The notes: generated by a model not told the origin, from the letters alone. A DNA stretch of 52,571 nucleotides from Paenibacillus aestuarii (GCF_027789125.1 NZ_JAQFVF010000053.1:1-52571), one strand, 5' to 3'; shown: positions 8,428 to 15,477, numbered from the stretch's first letter. Made by a program: numbers and translations.

Positions 8428-9831
8428 ATGTCATATAACAGTATTATTATTCGCATGGAGTTGGATCATGCCACAGTTGACTTTGGACAAGTGGCTGCCA
8501 TCATCTCCAAAACAGGGGGGGATATCACTTCCATCGATATGATTCGTTCCGGACAAGATTCATCTGTCCGCGATGTGACAGTGGATGCCTCAGATTCACT
8601 TGAACCACAGATCATTAGCTCACTTAGAGAGATGAAAGGGATCAAAGTGATCAACGTCTCGGATCGTACATTTCTGGCGCATTTGGGCGGTAAAATTTCA
8701 ACACAACCCCGTCTTGCGATTAAGAATCGGGACGATCTATCCAGAGTATATACGCCTGGAGTGGCACGGGTCTGCACCTCCATCCATGAGAATCCCCATA
8801 AGGCATACTCCTTGACCATCAAAAGAAATACGGTTGCTGTTATTTCGGACGGAACGGCTGTATTAGGATTGGGCGATATCGGTCCTCATGCCGCCGCTCC
8901 AGTCATGGAGGGCAAGGCCATGCTGTTTAAACAGCTTGCAGATGTGGATGCGTTTCCCATCTGCCTGGACACGAAGGATACAGAAGAGATCATTCGTACG
9001 ATCAAAGTGATCAGTCCGATCTTCGGCGGCATTAATTTAGAAGACATCAGTTCTCCACGCTGCTTCGAAATCGAATCCCGTTTGGTTGATGAATTGGATA
9101 TTCCTATATTTCATGATGATCAGCATGGTACAGCGGTTGTTGTCATAGCAGGGCTTATTAATGCATTGAAGGTTGTGGGGAAGCGAATGGAACAGATCCG
9201 TGTCGTCGTTAATGGAATTGGAGCCGCTGGCGTATCCATCTGCAAAATGTTACTTGCAGCTGGAGTCAAGAGCCTTGTTCCAGTGGACAGGGATGGTATT
9301 ATATTCCGTGGCGGGGATTATGCGCATCCGATGTGGAAATGGCTTGCCGAAAAACCGCAGGTGGAAACGCAGCAAGGCGACTTGAAAGACGCGATCTGCG
9401 GGGCGGATGTCTTTATCGGCGTGTCCAGAGGAGGGCTGTTGACTGGGGAGGATGTAAAGAAAATGGCGGCTAACAGCATCGTTTTTGCAATGGCCAACCC
9501 GCATCCAGAGATTGAGCCTGAGGAAGCGCTGCCGCATGTGCGGGTCTTCGCGACAGGCCGAAGTGATTACCCAAACCAAATCAATAATGTACTCGTATTC
9601 CCTGGTCTGTTCAGAGGAGCTTTGGATTGCCGGGCCAGCCGCATTAATGAACCGATGAAGCTTGCGGCAGCCCGAGCTATTGCTTCTGTAGTTTATGAGA
9701 ATGAATTGAATGAACATTATATCATCCCAAGTATCTTTAACGATCAGGTCGTTGCCAAAGTAAGGAAAGCCGTTATCGAAGCAGCTATTTTAACGGGAGT
9801 AGCGCGCAGGACTCCTCCTGATTTTAGGTAA
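8428..9831 (+). CDS. ACT-domain NAD(P)-dependent malic enzyme
   Basis: A 467-residue enzyme for oxidative decarboxylation of malate to pyruvate. Residues ~1-85 form an ACT-type regulatory domain (IIIRMELDHATVDFGQVAAI, then DITSIDMIRSG), and the malic enzyme core follows: YTPGVARVC, NTVAVISDGTAVLGLGDIGP, FHDDQHGTAVV and the Rossmann site VVNGIGAAGVSICKML. The ACT domain suggests allosteric control by a small ligand. The ATG at 8428 has AGAAGGG 10 bases upstream; an upstream frame from 8323 gives a non-homologous extension. It is the last gene of the IclR-linked operon, 91 bases after the peptidase, and is followed by a strong terminator. Confidence 0.9.
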   Translation: MSYNSIIIRMELDHATVDFGQVAAIISKTGGDITSIDMIRSGQDSSVRDVTVDASDSLEPQIISSLREMKGIKVINVSDRTFLAHLGGKISTQPRLAIKNRDDLSRVYTPGVARVCTSIHENPHKAYSLTIKRNTVAVISDGTAVLGLGDIGPHAAAPVMEGKAMLFKQLADVDAFPICLDTKDTEEIIRTIKVISPIFGGINLEDISSPRCFEIESRLVDELDIPIFHDDQHGTAVVVIAGLINALKVVGKRMEQIRVVVNGIGAAGVSICKMLLAAGVKSLVPVDRDGIIFRGGDYAHPMWKWLAEKPQVETQQGDLKDAICGADVFIGVSRGGLLTGEDVKKMAANSIVFAMANPHPEIEPEEALPHVRVFATGRSDYPNQINNVLVFPGLFRGALDCRASRINEPMKLAAARAIASVVYENELNEHYIIPSIFNDQVVAKVRKAVIEAAILTGVARRTPPDFR

Positions 9832-9844
9832 TTTATAAACAATA

Positions 9845-9888
9845 AAAACGCAAGGGTGAGTTTACAATCAGACTCGTCCTTGCGTTTT
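9845..9888. terminator. Bidirectional terminator after the malic enzyme gene
   Basis: AAAACGCAAGG (9845-9855) pairs perfectly with CCTTGCGTTTT (9878-9888); an inner GTGAGT/ACTC extends the stem. A/T runs on both sides allow use from either direction, ending the malic enzyme operon and the short reverse-strand frame beyond it. Confidence 0.85.
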
Positions 9889-9891
9889 ATT

Positions 9892-10068
9892 TTAATTTGG
9901 ACACCATCGTATAAAACCATGGGCTTTTTCAATTTCCTTTGTAAATGTTTCAACGGAAGCGGCACCTTTGTCAACATAATCGGGGTTGAAAGCATAAACC
10001 TCTTTGGTAAATGCGAGAATAACCGTTGGTTTCTCTATTAATTGAATGGCTTTGTTAATCCTTCTCAT
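9892..10068 (-). CDS. Small hypothetical protein or gene fragment (58 aa)
   Basis: The reverse strand encodes 58 residues from ATG at 10068: MRRINKAIQLIEKPTVILAF, then TKEVYAFNPDYVDKGAASVE, ending HGFIRWCPN. Composition is protein-like (alternating charged and hydrophobic positions), and the bidirectional terminator lies immediately downstream. No clear ribosome site precedes the ATG and I do not recognise the family, so it may be the tail of a decayed longer gene. It slightly overlaps the forward CBO0543-like remnant. Confidence 0.35.
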   Translation of the reverse strand: MRRINKAIQLIEKPTVILAFTKEVYAFNPDYVDKGAASVETFTKEIEKAHGFIRWCPN

Positions 10069-10281
10069 TCCATTTAAGCCTCAAATCCACTATATATGGA
10101 AAGCATTGTTCTTTAGCGCCTTTACATGTTTTGTAGCAGAACCATTTTATACTTGGATTGGACATTACGACCCTAAAGATTGGAAATATTATACGCCTTC
10201 CCCGTCTACCTATTAATTTATATTGTTGCTGACTGGTTAAGCAGGAGAAGTAGCTTTGCACCAATAGTAATAAACGATTGA
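10046..10281 (+). pseudogene. C-terminal remnant of a CBO0543-like membrane protein
   Basis: Forward translation from 10046 gives ALLILLIPFKPQIHYIWKAL, then CFVAEPFYTWIGHYDPKDWK and YYT, after which the frame breaks. In the next frame FPVYLLIYIVADWLSRRSSF continues to a stop at 10281. Both pieces resemble the conserved C-terminus of the small multi-helix CBO0543-type membrane proteins common in Bacillales (IPFKP, WKALFFSAFT, W-L-G-Y and FPIY motifs). The N-terminal helices are missing and an in-frame stop directly precedes the segment. One frameshift plus 5' truncation makes this a dead gene. Confidence 0.5.
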
Positions 10282-10284
10282 AAT

Positions 10285-10584
10285 TTACTCCATGAACGAG
10301 CGCTCGTTTAAGATATCATATTTTTGAATGTCCATTCTCATCCTGTTTCCCCACTTTTTTAAAAACGGCGCGTACTCATGTCTTTCAACATGAGCGGTCA
10401 GCGATTCTTGATCTTCCCACCGCTGGACAGTCAGTATGCGTCCGGCGGGCGCATCTTCCAAAGTAAAGGCATAAAAGAGGCATCCCTTTTCAACTCTCGT
10501 ACTGGTAACGACAGCCTGAACGTCTGCAGTGAACTCATTCACATCAGACGGATTTAGGTGAACGTAACCTAGGAGTAAAATCAT
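10285..10584 (-). CDS. ABM-domain (YgiN-like) putative quinol monooxygenase
   Basis: A 99-residue dimeric ferredoxin-like fold protein of the antibiotic biosynthesis monooxygenase family. Family signatures are the FTADVQAVVTSTRVEKGCLF segment, the internal RWEDQESLTAHVERHEYAPF motif and a typical length of about 100. Members oxidise quinols or protect against reactive quinones. It lies 40 bases downstream of the oxidoreductase gene on the same strand and is probably co-transcribed under the TetR operators at 11673-11735. A ribosome site (AAGGA) sits 11 bases before the ATG. Confidence 0.82.
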   Translation of the reverse strand: MILLLGYVHLNPSDVNEFTADVQAVVTSTRVEKGCLFYAFTLEDAPAGRILTVQRWEDQESLTAHVERHEYAPFLKKWGNRMRMDIQKYDILNERSFME

Positions 10585-10624
10585 TGTTGTTCATCCTTTT
10601 TTTCAATCATTCGAGCTGTCGTCC

Positions 10625-11635
10625 TTATACGACCGTGAGCACAATCTTGCCTTGGATGTGTCCACCGGCTGCTCGTTGATGCGCCTTCCCAGCTTCGGCA
10701 AGTGGGAACGTGCTGTCGATGGCGACGTGAACCTTCCCCGCATCGAGCAAGCGCCCGAATTCCGCCAGCTGCGAGCCGTTTGATCGCACTTGGGTCATCG
10801 ATACGGTTATGCCCAGCTTTGCAGCTTCTTCGGCATCGGTGAAACCTATGAACACTGGGAACAAAGCGCCACCACGCTTGAGAGTACGCAAGAAACGTCC
10901 GGTTGGTGGACCGCCTAGAGTATCGAGGACGAGATCAACATCATGGGCGATGTCCTCGGGAGGGTTCTTGGTGTAGTCGATGAATTCGTCGGCACCTAGC
11001 TCGCGCAGGAACGACTCATGCTTGCCTGATGCCACCGCGATGACGTGCGCACCCTGCCATTTAGCGAGCTGCACCGCTAAGTGTCCCACGCCTCCCGCGG
11101 CACCATTGACGAGTACTGTCTTGCCGCTCAGCGGCACTGGGCGATGCGACTCCGGTTGAAATGGATTTGCTTCATCGTGTCCCAGCTCAATCAGGTACTG
11201 CCATCCGGTGAGACCTGCCATCGGAGCCCCTGAGGCTTGCACATGATCAATACCAGCCGGTTTTAGTGCAAGATCCGACGCTGGCGCGGCGACGTACTCG
11301 GCATAAGCAGCGCTCTCCCCCATGCTCGGAAAGCGAACCATGCCGAATACTTCATCGCCGATGGAGAAACCTTGCACATCCGTGGCTACCGCCTCGACGA
11401 CGCCCGATATGTCCGACCCCAGAATGAAGGGAAAGGACACTGCCGGTTGCCACTCAGGAGGAAGATCCTTATACCCCTCGCGCAAGTACCAGTCGGGAGG
11501 ATTGATGCCAACTGCGTGAACGCGGACAAGTACCTCACCAGGTTTCAGCTCGGGAAGCGGCGCCTCCTCGTAACGCAGTACCTCAGGACCGCCGAATTCA
11601 TGCAGACGAATTGCTTTCATTGAATTTTTAGACAT
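10625..11635 (-). CDS. NADP-dependent zinc-free MDR oxidoreductase (quinone reductase type)
   Basis: About 336 residues. It belongs to the medium-chain reductase group of NADPH:quinone or enone reductases. A GroES-like N-terminal half (AIRLHEFGGPEVLRYEEAPL, GEVLVRVHAVGINPPDW) is followed by a Rossmann domain with VNGAAGGVGHLAVQLAKWQG. The zinc-ligand cysteines of alcohol dehydrogenases are absent. AAGGAG (11644-11649) supports ATG at 11638 or 11635 rather than the longer start at 11653. It is divergent from a TetR gene, with three operators between them, and likely reduces a toxic quinone or enal sensed by that regulator. Base composition is richer in GC than most neighbours, hinting at transfer. 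Confidence 0.88.
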   Translation of the reverse strand: MSKNSMKAIRLHEFGGPEVLRYEEAPLPELKPGEVLVRVHAVGINPPDWYLREGYKDLPPEWQPAVSFPFILGSDISGVVEAVATDVQGFSIGDEVFGMVRFPSMGESAAYAEYVAAPASDLALKPAGIDHVQASGAPMAGLTGWQYLIELGHDEANPFQPESHRPVPLSGKTVLVNGAAGGVGHLAVQLAKWQGAHVIAVASGKHESFLRELGADEFIDYTKNPPEDIAHDVDLVLDTLGGPPTGRFLRTLKRGGALFPVFIGFTDAEEAAKLGITVSMTQVRSNGSQLAEFGRLLDAGKVHVAIDSTFPLAEAGKAHQRAAGGHIQGKIVLTVV

Positions 11636-11672
11636 CATACTTTCTCCTTTCATGCAGATGAGTTATACTTAC

Positions 11673-11735
11673 CAGAGCAGTGCTCCGTATAATCGGATCA
11701 CTGTTCCGTTTTTGAGTATACGGAGCGATGCTCCG
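11673..11735. promoter_or_regulatory. Triple TetR operator between divergent genes
   Basis: Three copies of a 15-bp palindrome: CAGAGCAGTGCTCCG (11673-11687), CGGATCACTGTTCCG (11694-11708) and CGGAGCGATGCTCCG (11721-11735, perfect CGGAGC-GAT-GCTCCG). They fill the gap between the oxidoreductase and the TetR gene, so one repressor probably controls both directions. The pattern CGGANCANTGNTCCG is typical in size for a TetR-dimer site. Confidence 0.8.
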
Positions 11736-11754
11736 TTTGTCAAGGGAGTATTTT

Positions 11755-12324
11755 ATGAGAGCCGATGCAAAGAAAAATTATGAGCACATACTTGCAGTCG
11801 CAAACGTCGTTATAGCCGAGCACGGCGTTGATGCATCGCTGCGCGACATCGCTCGCAGAGCTGGTGTCGGGCTCGGCACGCTTTATCGTCATTTTCCGAC
11901 GAGAGAGGCACTGCTCGAAGCTTTGCTCCGCGCGAGCTTCGACGAGTTTACGACAAAGGCACGTATACTCGAAACTGCGAGTTCACCAGATGATGCACTT
12001 GTGTCGTGGTTACGCGAAGTCGTTGAATTCACGAGCAATTATCAAGGTGTTGTGGACGTGATGATGGCAGCCAAGGAGGATCCGGAGTCCGCACTCCACG
12101 CTTCATGCATCACGATGCGCACGGCAGGCACGAAGCTTCTCGCTCGCGCTCAGGCCGAGGGATTGGCGCGTATAGACATGGATGGTGATGACCTGTTCTC
12201 GCTAGCTGCTGCGCTTGCGTGGCTCAGCAACCAGCCGTCGTCCGCGCCAAGGGCTGACCATCTCTTCAGTATTATCGCGAGCGCGATCTTGACGAATCGA
12301 GCGGGCAGCGATTTCAGGGCGTGA
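11755..12324 (+). CDS. TetR-family repressor (SbtR-like C-terminus)
   Basis: A 189-residue repressor. The helix-turn-helix is residues ~20-50 (DASLRDIARRAGVGLGTLYR, HFPTREALLEALL), and the all-alpha ligand domain follows (VSWLREVVEFTSNYQGVVDV). The start at 11755 has AAGGGAG six bases upstream; the longer frame from 11728 would begin inside the third operator. It probably represses itself and the divergent oxidoreductase/monooxygenase pair. GC content and sequence style resemble actinobacterial relatives, consistent with acquisition together with the oxidoreductase. Confidence 0.88.
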   Translation: MRADAKKNYEHILAVANVVIAEHGVDASLRDIARRAGVGLGTLYRHFPTREALLEALLRASFDEFTTKARILETASSPDDALVSWLREVVEFTSNYQGVVDVMMAAKEDPESALHASCITMRTAGTKLLARAQAEGLARIDMDGDDLFSLAAALAWLSNQPSSAPRADHLFSIIASAILTNRAGSDFRA

Positions 12325-12370
12325 CTTAATTCGTACACCCTAATAAGGGACTGTGACACAACACAAAAGA

Positions 12371-12467
12371 TTGAACTATCGGGAGACGTAGTTGAACCCA
12401 GAACAGGGAGCAGACCACCAAGGTGCTGCTCCCTGATTCATTAAAGTAACGGGAAGGAGAGTTGAGG
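12371..12467. repeat. Cassette-boundary repeat, copy A (core-hairpin-core)
   Basis: A 97-bp composite. Core 1 (12371-12396) begins TTGAACTATCGGGAGACG and ends TAGTTGAA, so its ends are imperfect inverted repeats. A 10-bp perfect hairpin follows (CAGGGAGCAG 12404-12413 with CTGCTCCCTG 12426-12435). Core 2 (12441-12467) begins TTAAAGTAACGGG and ends GAGTTGAG. The layout and spacing match copy B. It lies 47 bases after the TetR stop and directly before the GNAT gene. Confidence 0.7.
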
Positions 12468-12513
12468 AACGTGCTAAAATATATGTATTGCTCGTAAGGA
12501 GGAGGGATTCAAA

Positions 12514-12990
12514 ATGGAGATAAGAAAGTTCACTGATACGGATATCAATCAGATTGTCTCCTTATTCTACGAAACAGTGCATTCGGTAAACAAACGGGAC
12601 TACTCGCAAGAGCAACTCGATGCTTGGGCTCCCAAAGATGAAGAGACGCTCAAACTGAATACTTGGAAAGACTCTCTGAGTCAAAATGTCACATTTGTTG
12701 CGGAGATCAAAGGTGAAATAGTCGGTTTTTCTGATATGACACACTATGGTCACTTAGATAGACTTTACATTCATAAGGATTTTCAGGGACAAGGAATTGC
12801 TTCTGCCTTGGTGAACACACTTGAATTTGAAGCAAGAGGATTAGGTCTTTTTGAAATTGATACAGAGGCAAGTATAACTGCTAAACCATTTTTTGAACGT
12901 CAAGGATACCGAATAATTCAGTCGCAGGTTGTTGAACGCAAGGGTGTTATGTTAGCTAATTTCAAGATGGTTAAAAACATGTTACGCTAA
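12514..12990 (+). CDS. GNAT-family N-acetyltransferase
   Basis: A 158-residue acetyl-CoA-dependent acyltransferase. The fold is visible as an N-terminal strand IRKFTDTDINQIVSLFY, the middle strands VTFVAEIKGEIVGFSDM and the acetyl-CoA pyrophosphate loop LYIHKDFQGQGIASALVN (motif A, Q-x-x-G-x-A). The C-terminal EASITAKPFFERQGYRI is the usual motif B. Substrate unknown; relatives act on small amines or antibiotics. A strong AAGGAGGAGG lies eight bases upstream. It stands alone between repeat copies A and D in the cassette-like run. Confidence 0.88.
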   Translation: MEIRKFTDTDINQIVSLFYETVHSVNKRDYSQEQLDAWAPKDEETLKLNTWKDSLSQNVTFVAEIKGEIVGFSDMTHYGHLDRLYIHKDFQGQGIASALVNTLEFEARGLGLFEIDTEASITAKPFFERQGYRIIQSQVVERKGVMLANFKMVKNMLR

Positions 12991-13010
12991 CGGATAACAA
13001 GTAGGTTCAA
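12984..13010. repeat. Degenerate repeat core D overlapping the GNAT stop
   Basis: ACGCTAACGGATAACAAGTA (12984-13003) followed by GGTTCAA resembles the repeat core (GCTAACGGG...TAGTTGAA). It covers the GNAT stop codon TAA (12988-12990). There is no GC-rich hairpin or second core. The match is weaker than in copies A, B and C. Confidence 0.35.
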
Positions 13011-13038
13011 GTAATCAGACGAAGAGGGGGAAACCGAT

Positions 13039-13503
13039 ATGAAGACGATTAAGTGCATGATGGACCACCTGTACTGGGCGGACGGACGCATCTTGGACGC
13101 GCTCGAGGAGAGTGAGACGAAGAACAAGGACCTTCTGAAGCTAGTTCGGCACGTTGCGGTCGCGGAACAAGTCTGGCTGTCTCGATTGCAGGGTAAGGGC
13201 AGCGCGCAATATTCGTTATGGGAGGAAGCTGAGGACCTGACGTCGATCCGGATGATGTTCGAAGAAAACGCCAAGCAATATCGCGACTATATCGAAGGGC
13301 TCGAGGAATCCGAGTTGGACGAAATGATCGACTATGCGAACCAGAGCGGAGTTCCGTTCCGAACGTCCGTCCGGGACATCCTGTCGCAAGTCCTCTTACA
13401 TGGGCAATATCACCGGGGACAGATCAACCGGACACTTCGGATCGAATCAGCAGAGCCTGTCCAAGTCGATTACATTACATTCGTGAGATCTAACGGGGCC
13501 TAA
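13039..13503 (+). CDS. DinB-family metal-binding protein
   Basis: A 154-residue four-helix DinB/YfiT-like protein. Probable metal-ligand histidines are in RHVAVAEQVWLSRL (near residue 36) and in the late helix LLHGQYHRGQI. The first-helix motif DHLYWADGRIL is usual for the family. Members include thiol S-transferases using bacillithiol and stress-induced proteins of unknown activity, so the reaction is not known. AGAGGGGG precedes the ATG. It follows the GNAT gene by 48 bases and is followed after 33 bases by repeat copy B. Confidence 0.85.
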   Translation: MKTIKCMMDHLYWADGRILDALEESETKNKDLLKLVRHVAVAEQVWLSRLQGKGSAQYSLWEEAEDLTSIRMMFEENAKQYRDYIEGLEESELDEMIDYANQSGVPFRTSVRDILSQVLLHGQYHRGQINRTLRIESAEPVQVDYITFVRSNGA

Positions 13504-13535
13504 TAATAACCAGTACTAGCGGAAAGGGTTTGGGA

Positions 13536-13633
13536 TTGAACTAAAGGGGACACGATAGTGAAATAACCAGGGAGCAGATCGCCAAGGCAACTGCTCCCTG
13601 GTTTTATTAAAGTAACAGACAGAATACTTCAAA
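13536..13633. repeat. Cassette-boundary repeat, copy B (core-hairpin-core)
   Basis: A 98-bp composite with the same layout as copy A. Core 1 (13536-13562) begins TTGAACTAAAGGGGACACG. An 11-bp perfect hairpin follows (CCAGGGAGCAG 13567-13577 with CTGCTCCCTGG 13591-13601), then core 2 (13607-13633) begins TTAAAGTAACAG. Hairpin arms and the ATTAAAGTAAC segment are nearly identical to copy A. The hairpin is followed by TTTT and could also terminate DinB transcription. Confidence 0.7.
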
Positions 13634-13706
13634 TATCTTTTAGATGCATTACGAACGTAAGTTCTGATATAATATAACAATAAATTGAAATCGAAAGGAA
13701 GCTGCT

Positions 13707-14177
13707 ATGAACGCAATAGAAGTTATAGTCCAGAATTTGAGCGAGGTTCGGCGCAGAAGCATGATTATTTGGGGAAGTATTCCGGATGATTTTTTGGACT
13801 GGAGACCGGATTCAGAAGCTATGAGCATAAAAGAGATGATTCGCCATGTCCTGGATAGTGAACACTATTACCACCTTGCCTTGTTGAATGAAGGAAGTCT
13901 AACCGCTTATGAATCCCCTTACGAGACGCGTACTTTTACAACGCTCAAAGAGGAACTTAACTTCTCAGAAACCTATCGGAATGCATTTTTGAATACAGTA
14001 AAATCCTATACACAAGAGGATTTAACAAGAATCCAGATTGATAGAAAAGACGTAGGGTATATTCGATCATTAGGTGATATGCTTATGAGAATTGCATACC
14101 ATGAAGCAGTACATTCGGGTCAACTTTTGGATTATTTAAGATCAGCCGGATTAAAGAGGCCAAAGGTTTGGGACTGA
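13707..14177 (+). CDS. DinB-family protein (second copy type)
   Basis: A 156-residue DinB-like four-helix protein, not closely similar to its neighbour. Histidines likely to bind a metal are in IRHVLDSEHYYH and AYHEAVHSGQLLDYL. The central DFLDWRPDSEAMSIKEM matches the usual W-x-P-x-x-x-S-I-x-E-x-x-x-H pattern of the family. Activity unknown. GAAAGGAAG lies upstream of the ATG. The gene stands alone between repeat copies B and C; its C-terminus KRPKVWD runs almost into copy C. Confidence 0.85.
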   Translation: MNAIEVIVQNLSEVRRRSMIIWGSIPDDFLDWRPDSEAMSIKEMIRHVLDSEHYYHLALLNEGSLTAYESPYETRTFTTLKEELNFSETYRNAFLNTVKSYTQEDLTRIQIDRKDVGYIRSLGDMLMRIAYHEAVHSGQLLDYLRSAGLKRPKVWD

Positions 14178-14191
14178 ATTTAAAGAGAGAT

Positions 14192-14217
14192 TGAGCTAAC
14201 GGGCACACTAGTTGAAC
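14192..14217. repeat. Cassette-boundary repeat core, copy C
   Basis: A single core beginning TTGAGCTAACGGGCACAC and ending TAGTTGAA, 15 bases after the DinB stop and 66 bases before the recombinase fragment. The flanks CCACCAG match the start of the hairpin part of copies A and B, but the hairpin itself is absent, as if the copy were truncated by the following DNA. Confidence 0.6.
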
Positions 14218-14282
14218 CACCAGTTTTAAAATCTTCTATTAGAAGCAAACCAGAATTAATTGCCCTAATTGGAGGTTTCATT

Positions 14283-14792
14283 ATGATTTTAAGTGAACTT
14301 TGGCATCATTATGAAGCGGACAAGAGAATTCAAGGGTTTAGTCCAAATACGTTGAAAGTTTATGCTTTGCAGCTCAAGATGCTGATTACGAATCTAGGAG
14401 ATTTAGATATTTCCGAGCTAACTCTGATTTTATTGAAGGAAAAAGGGTTCAAAGCAAAGAGAAGTTTATTTCACTACTGAGTGTAAAGTATGGTTGAAGA
14501 AGTATTATCCAATCGTGAGGACTCATGTAAGGCTTTATTTGTTACTGATACAAAGCCGGTTAAGCGTATGGCCTTTCCAACACTCAGGTGGGTATTAAAA
14601 ACGCTTGCAGATCGCGGAGAAATTGAGGCAAGTGTGTATCCCCATCTGTTTCGCCATACCTATGCATGTCAGCTGCTTGATAACGGAGCACCTTTAGATT
14701 TTATTCAAGGCATGCTGGGGCATGAAAAAGCCTCCACCACACAAATCTATGTTCAACTCCGCGGAGTAGCGCTTTATCGTCGGTATTTTTAG
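14283..14792 (+). pseudogene. Broken tyrosine recombinase (XerC/D-like)
   Basis: The first piece (14283-14480) encodes the N-terminal SAM-like core-binding start (LWHHYEADKRIQGFSPNTLK) and then stops. The second (14490-14792) encodes the C-terminal catalytic part: YPHLFRHTYACQLLDNGA (H-x-x-R), MLGHEKASTTQIYVQ (third-position His and nucleophile Tyr). The middle of the protein, including the first catalytic Arg and the Lys hairpin, is missing, so there is an internal deletion as well as a frame break. GGAGG precedes the start. It ends the run of small genes flanked by repeats. Confidence 0.8.
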
Positions 14793-15007
14793 TATGTGTA
14801 GTTGCAAAAGAGCAAAATGATCAGGGGAGCTATGTAGCTCTAATGCGATTTTTATTCGGAAAAAACCTGTATATTAACCTTTCAGTGTATGAAATGACTT
14901 ATTTTACGCAATAAAACCGAACAATAGCTTGCTAAAATCTAAGAACTTATGTATTATTAACTTATAATTTTGAGACGTAGAGTCGATTTTGCTCAGAAGG
15001 TGGTCTC

Positions 15008-15352
15008 ATGCTTCCCCCAGATTCCGTTGAGTATAAGAAGAAGCTCTGTCACTTGTATAACGAAATTTCCAAGGAATTGTTCGGGTTTGGCACTACGTAT
15101 CTCCGAGCGGCGCTTGAGGACAATATCATCACGTTATACGCCAAGCACCGCAAGTCCCCGCGTTCTACGGCTTTGGAAGGTGAGGCTCCGACGTTGAAAT
15201 ATGAGGTCGATTTCACTATGTCCTCGATTTACAAGAGGCGGATCCGCGAACGACTGGAGCAGGAGTTTGGGCTGAATATCGACGCCGTGTTAAGGGATTA
15301 CGACCCGAATACCCAATGGTCCATTACCAACATCATATTGAAGAACGAGTAG
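15008..15352 (+). CDS. DUF2294/MpsC-like small protein
   Basis: 114 residues, soluble, no signal peptide. The pattern KKLCHLYNEISKELFGFGTT, EDNIITLYAK, RRIRERLEQEFGLNIDAVLR, DYDPNTQWSITNIIL resembles the DUF2294 family, some members of which were named MpsC (membrane-potential-generating system). Function is uncertain. AAGGTGG precedes the ATG. It is a single gene with its own terminator 90 bases downstream and a GC-rich codon style compared with the preceding recombinase remnant. Confidence 0.6.
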   Translation: MLPPDSVEYKKKLCHLYNEISKELFGFGTTYLRAALEDNIITLYAKHRKSPRSTALEGEAPTLKYEVDFTMSSIYKRRIRERLEQEFGLNIDAVLRDYDPNTQWSITNIILKNE

Positions 15353-15438
15353 GAGGAGTCTCCCTTTTGATTTATCTTAAGGGATTCCCGGACTGGCTCG
15401 TCGCACAGGAAAGACGCCTTTTCATTGTTTACAATGCG

Positions 15439-15477
15439 AAGCGCTCTTGAGAGAAGAATCTTCTTTCAGGAGCGCTT
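15439..15477 (+). terminator. Terminator after the DUF2294-like gene
   Basis: AAGCGCTC (15439-15446) pairs with GAGCGCTT (15470-15477), extended inward by four further pairs including one G-T. A moderately T-rich tract follows. Confidence 0.6.

Noticed and set aside
10055..10264. 69-residue reverse frame
   Set aside because: It overlaps the better supported forward CBO0543-like remnant and has no recognisable features.
12371..14217. True integron attC sites
   Set aside because: The cores have inverted ends, but the RYYYAAC/GTTRRRY boxes and the unpaired-base pattern of attC are not clearly present, and no IntI-type integrase is seen.
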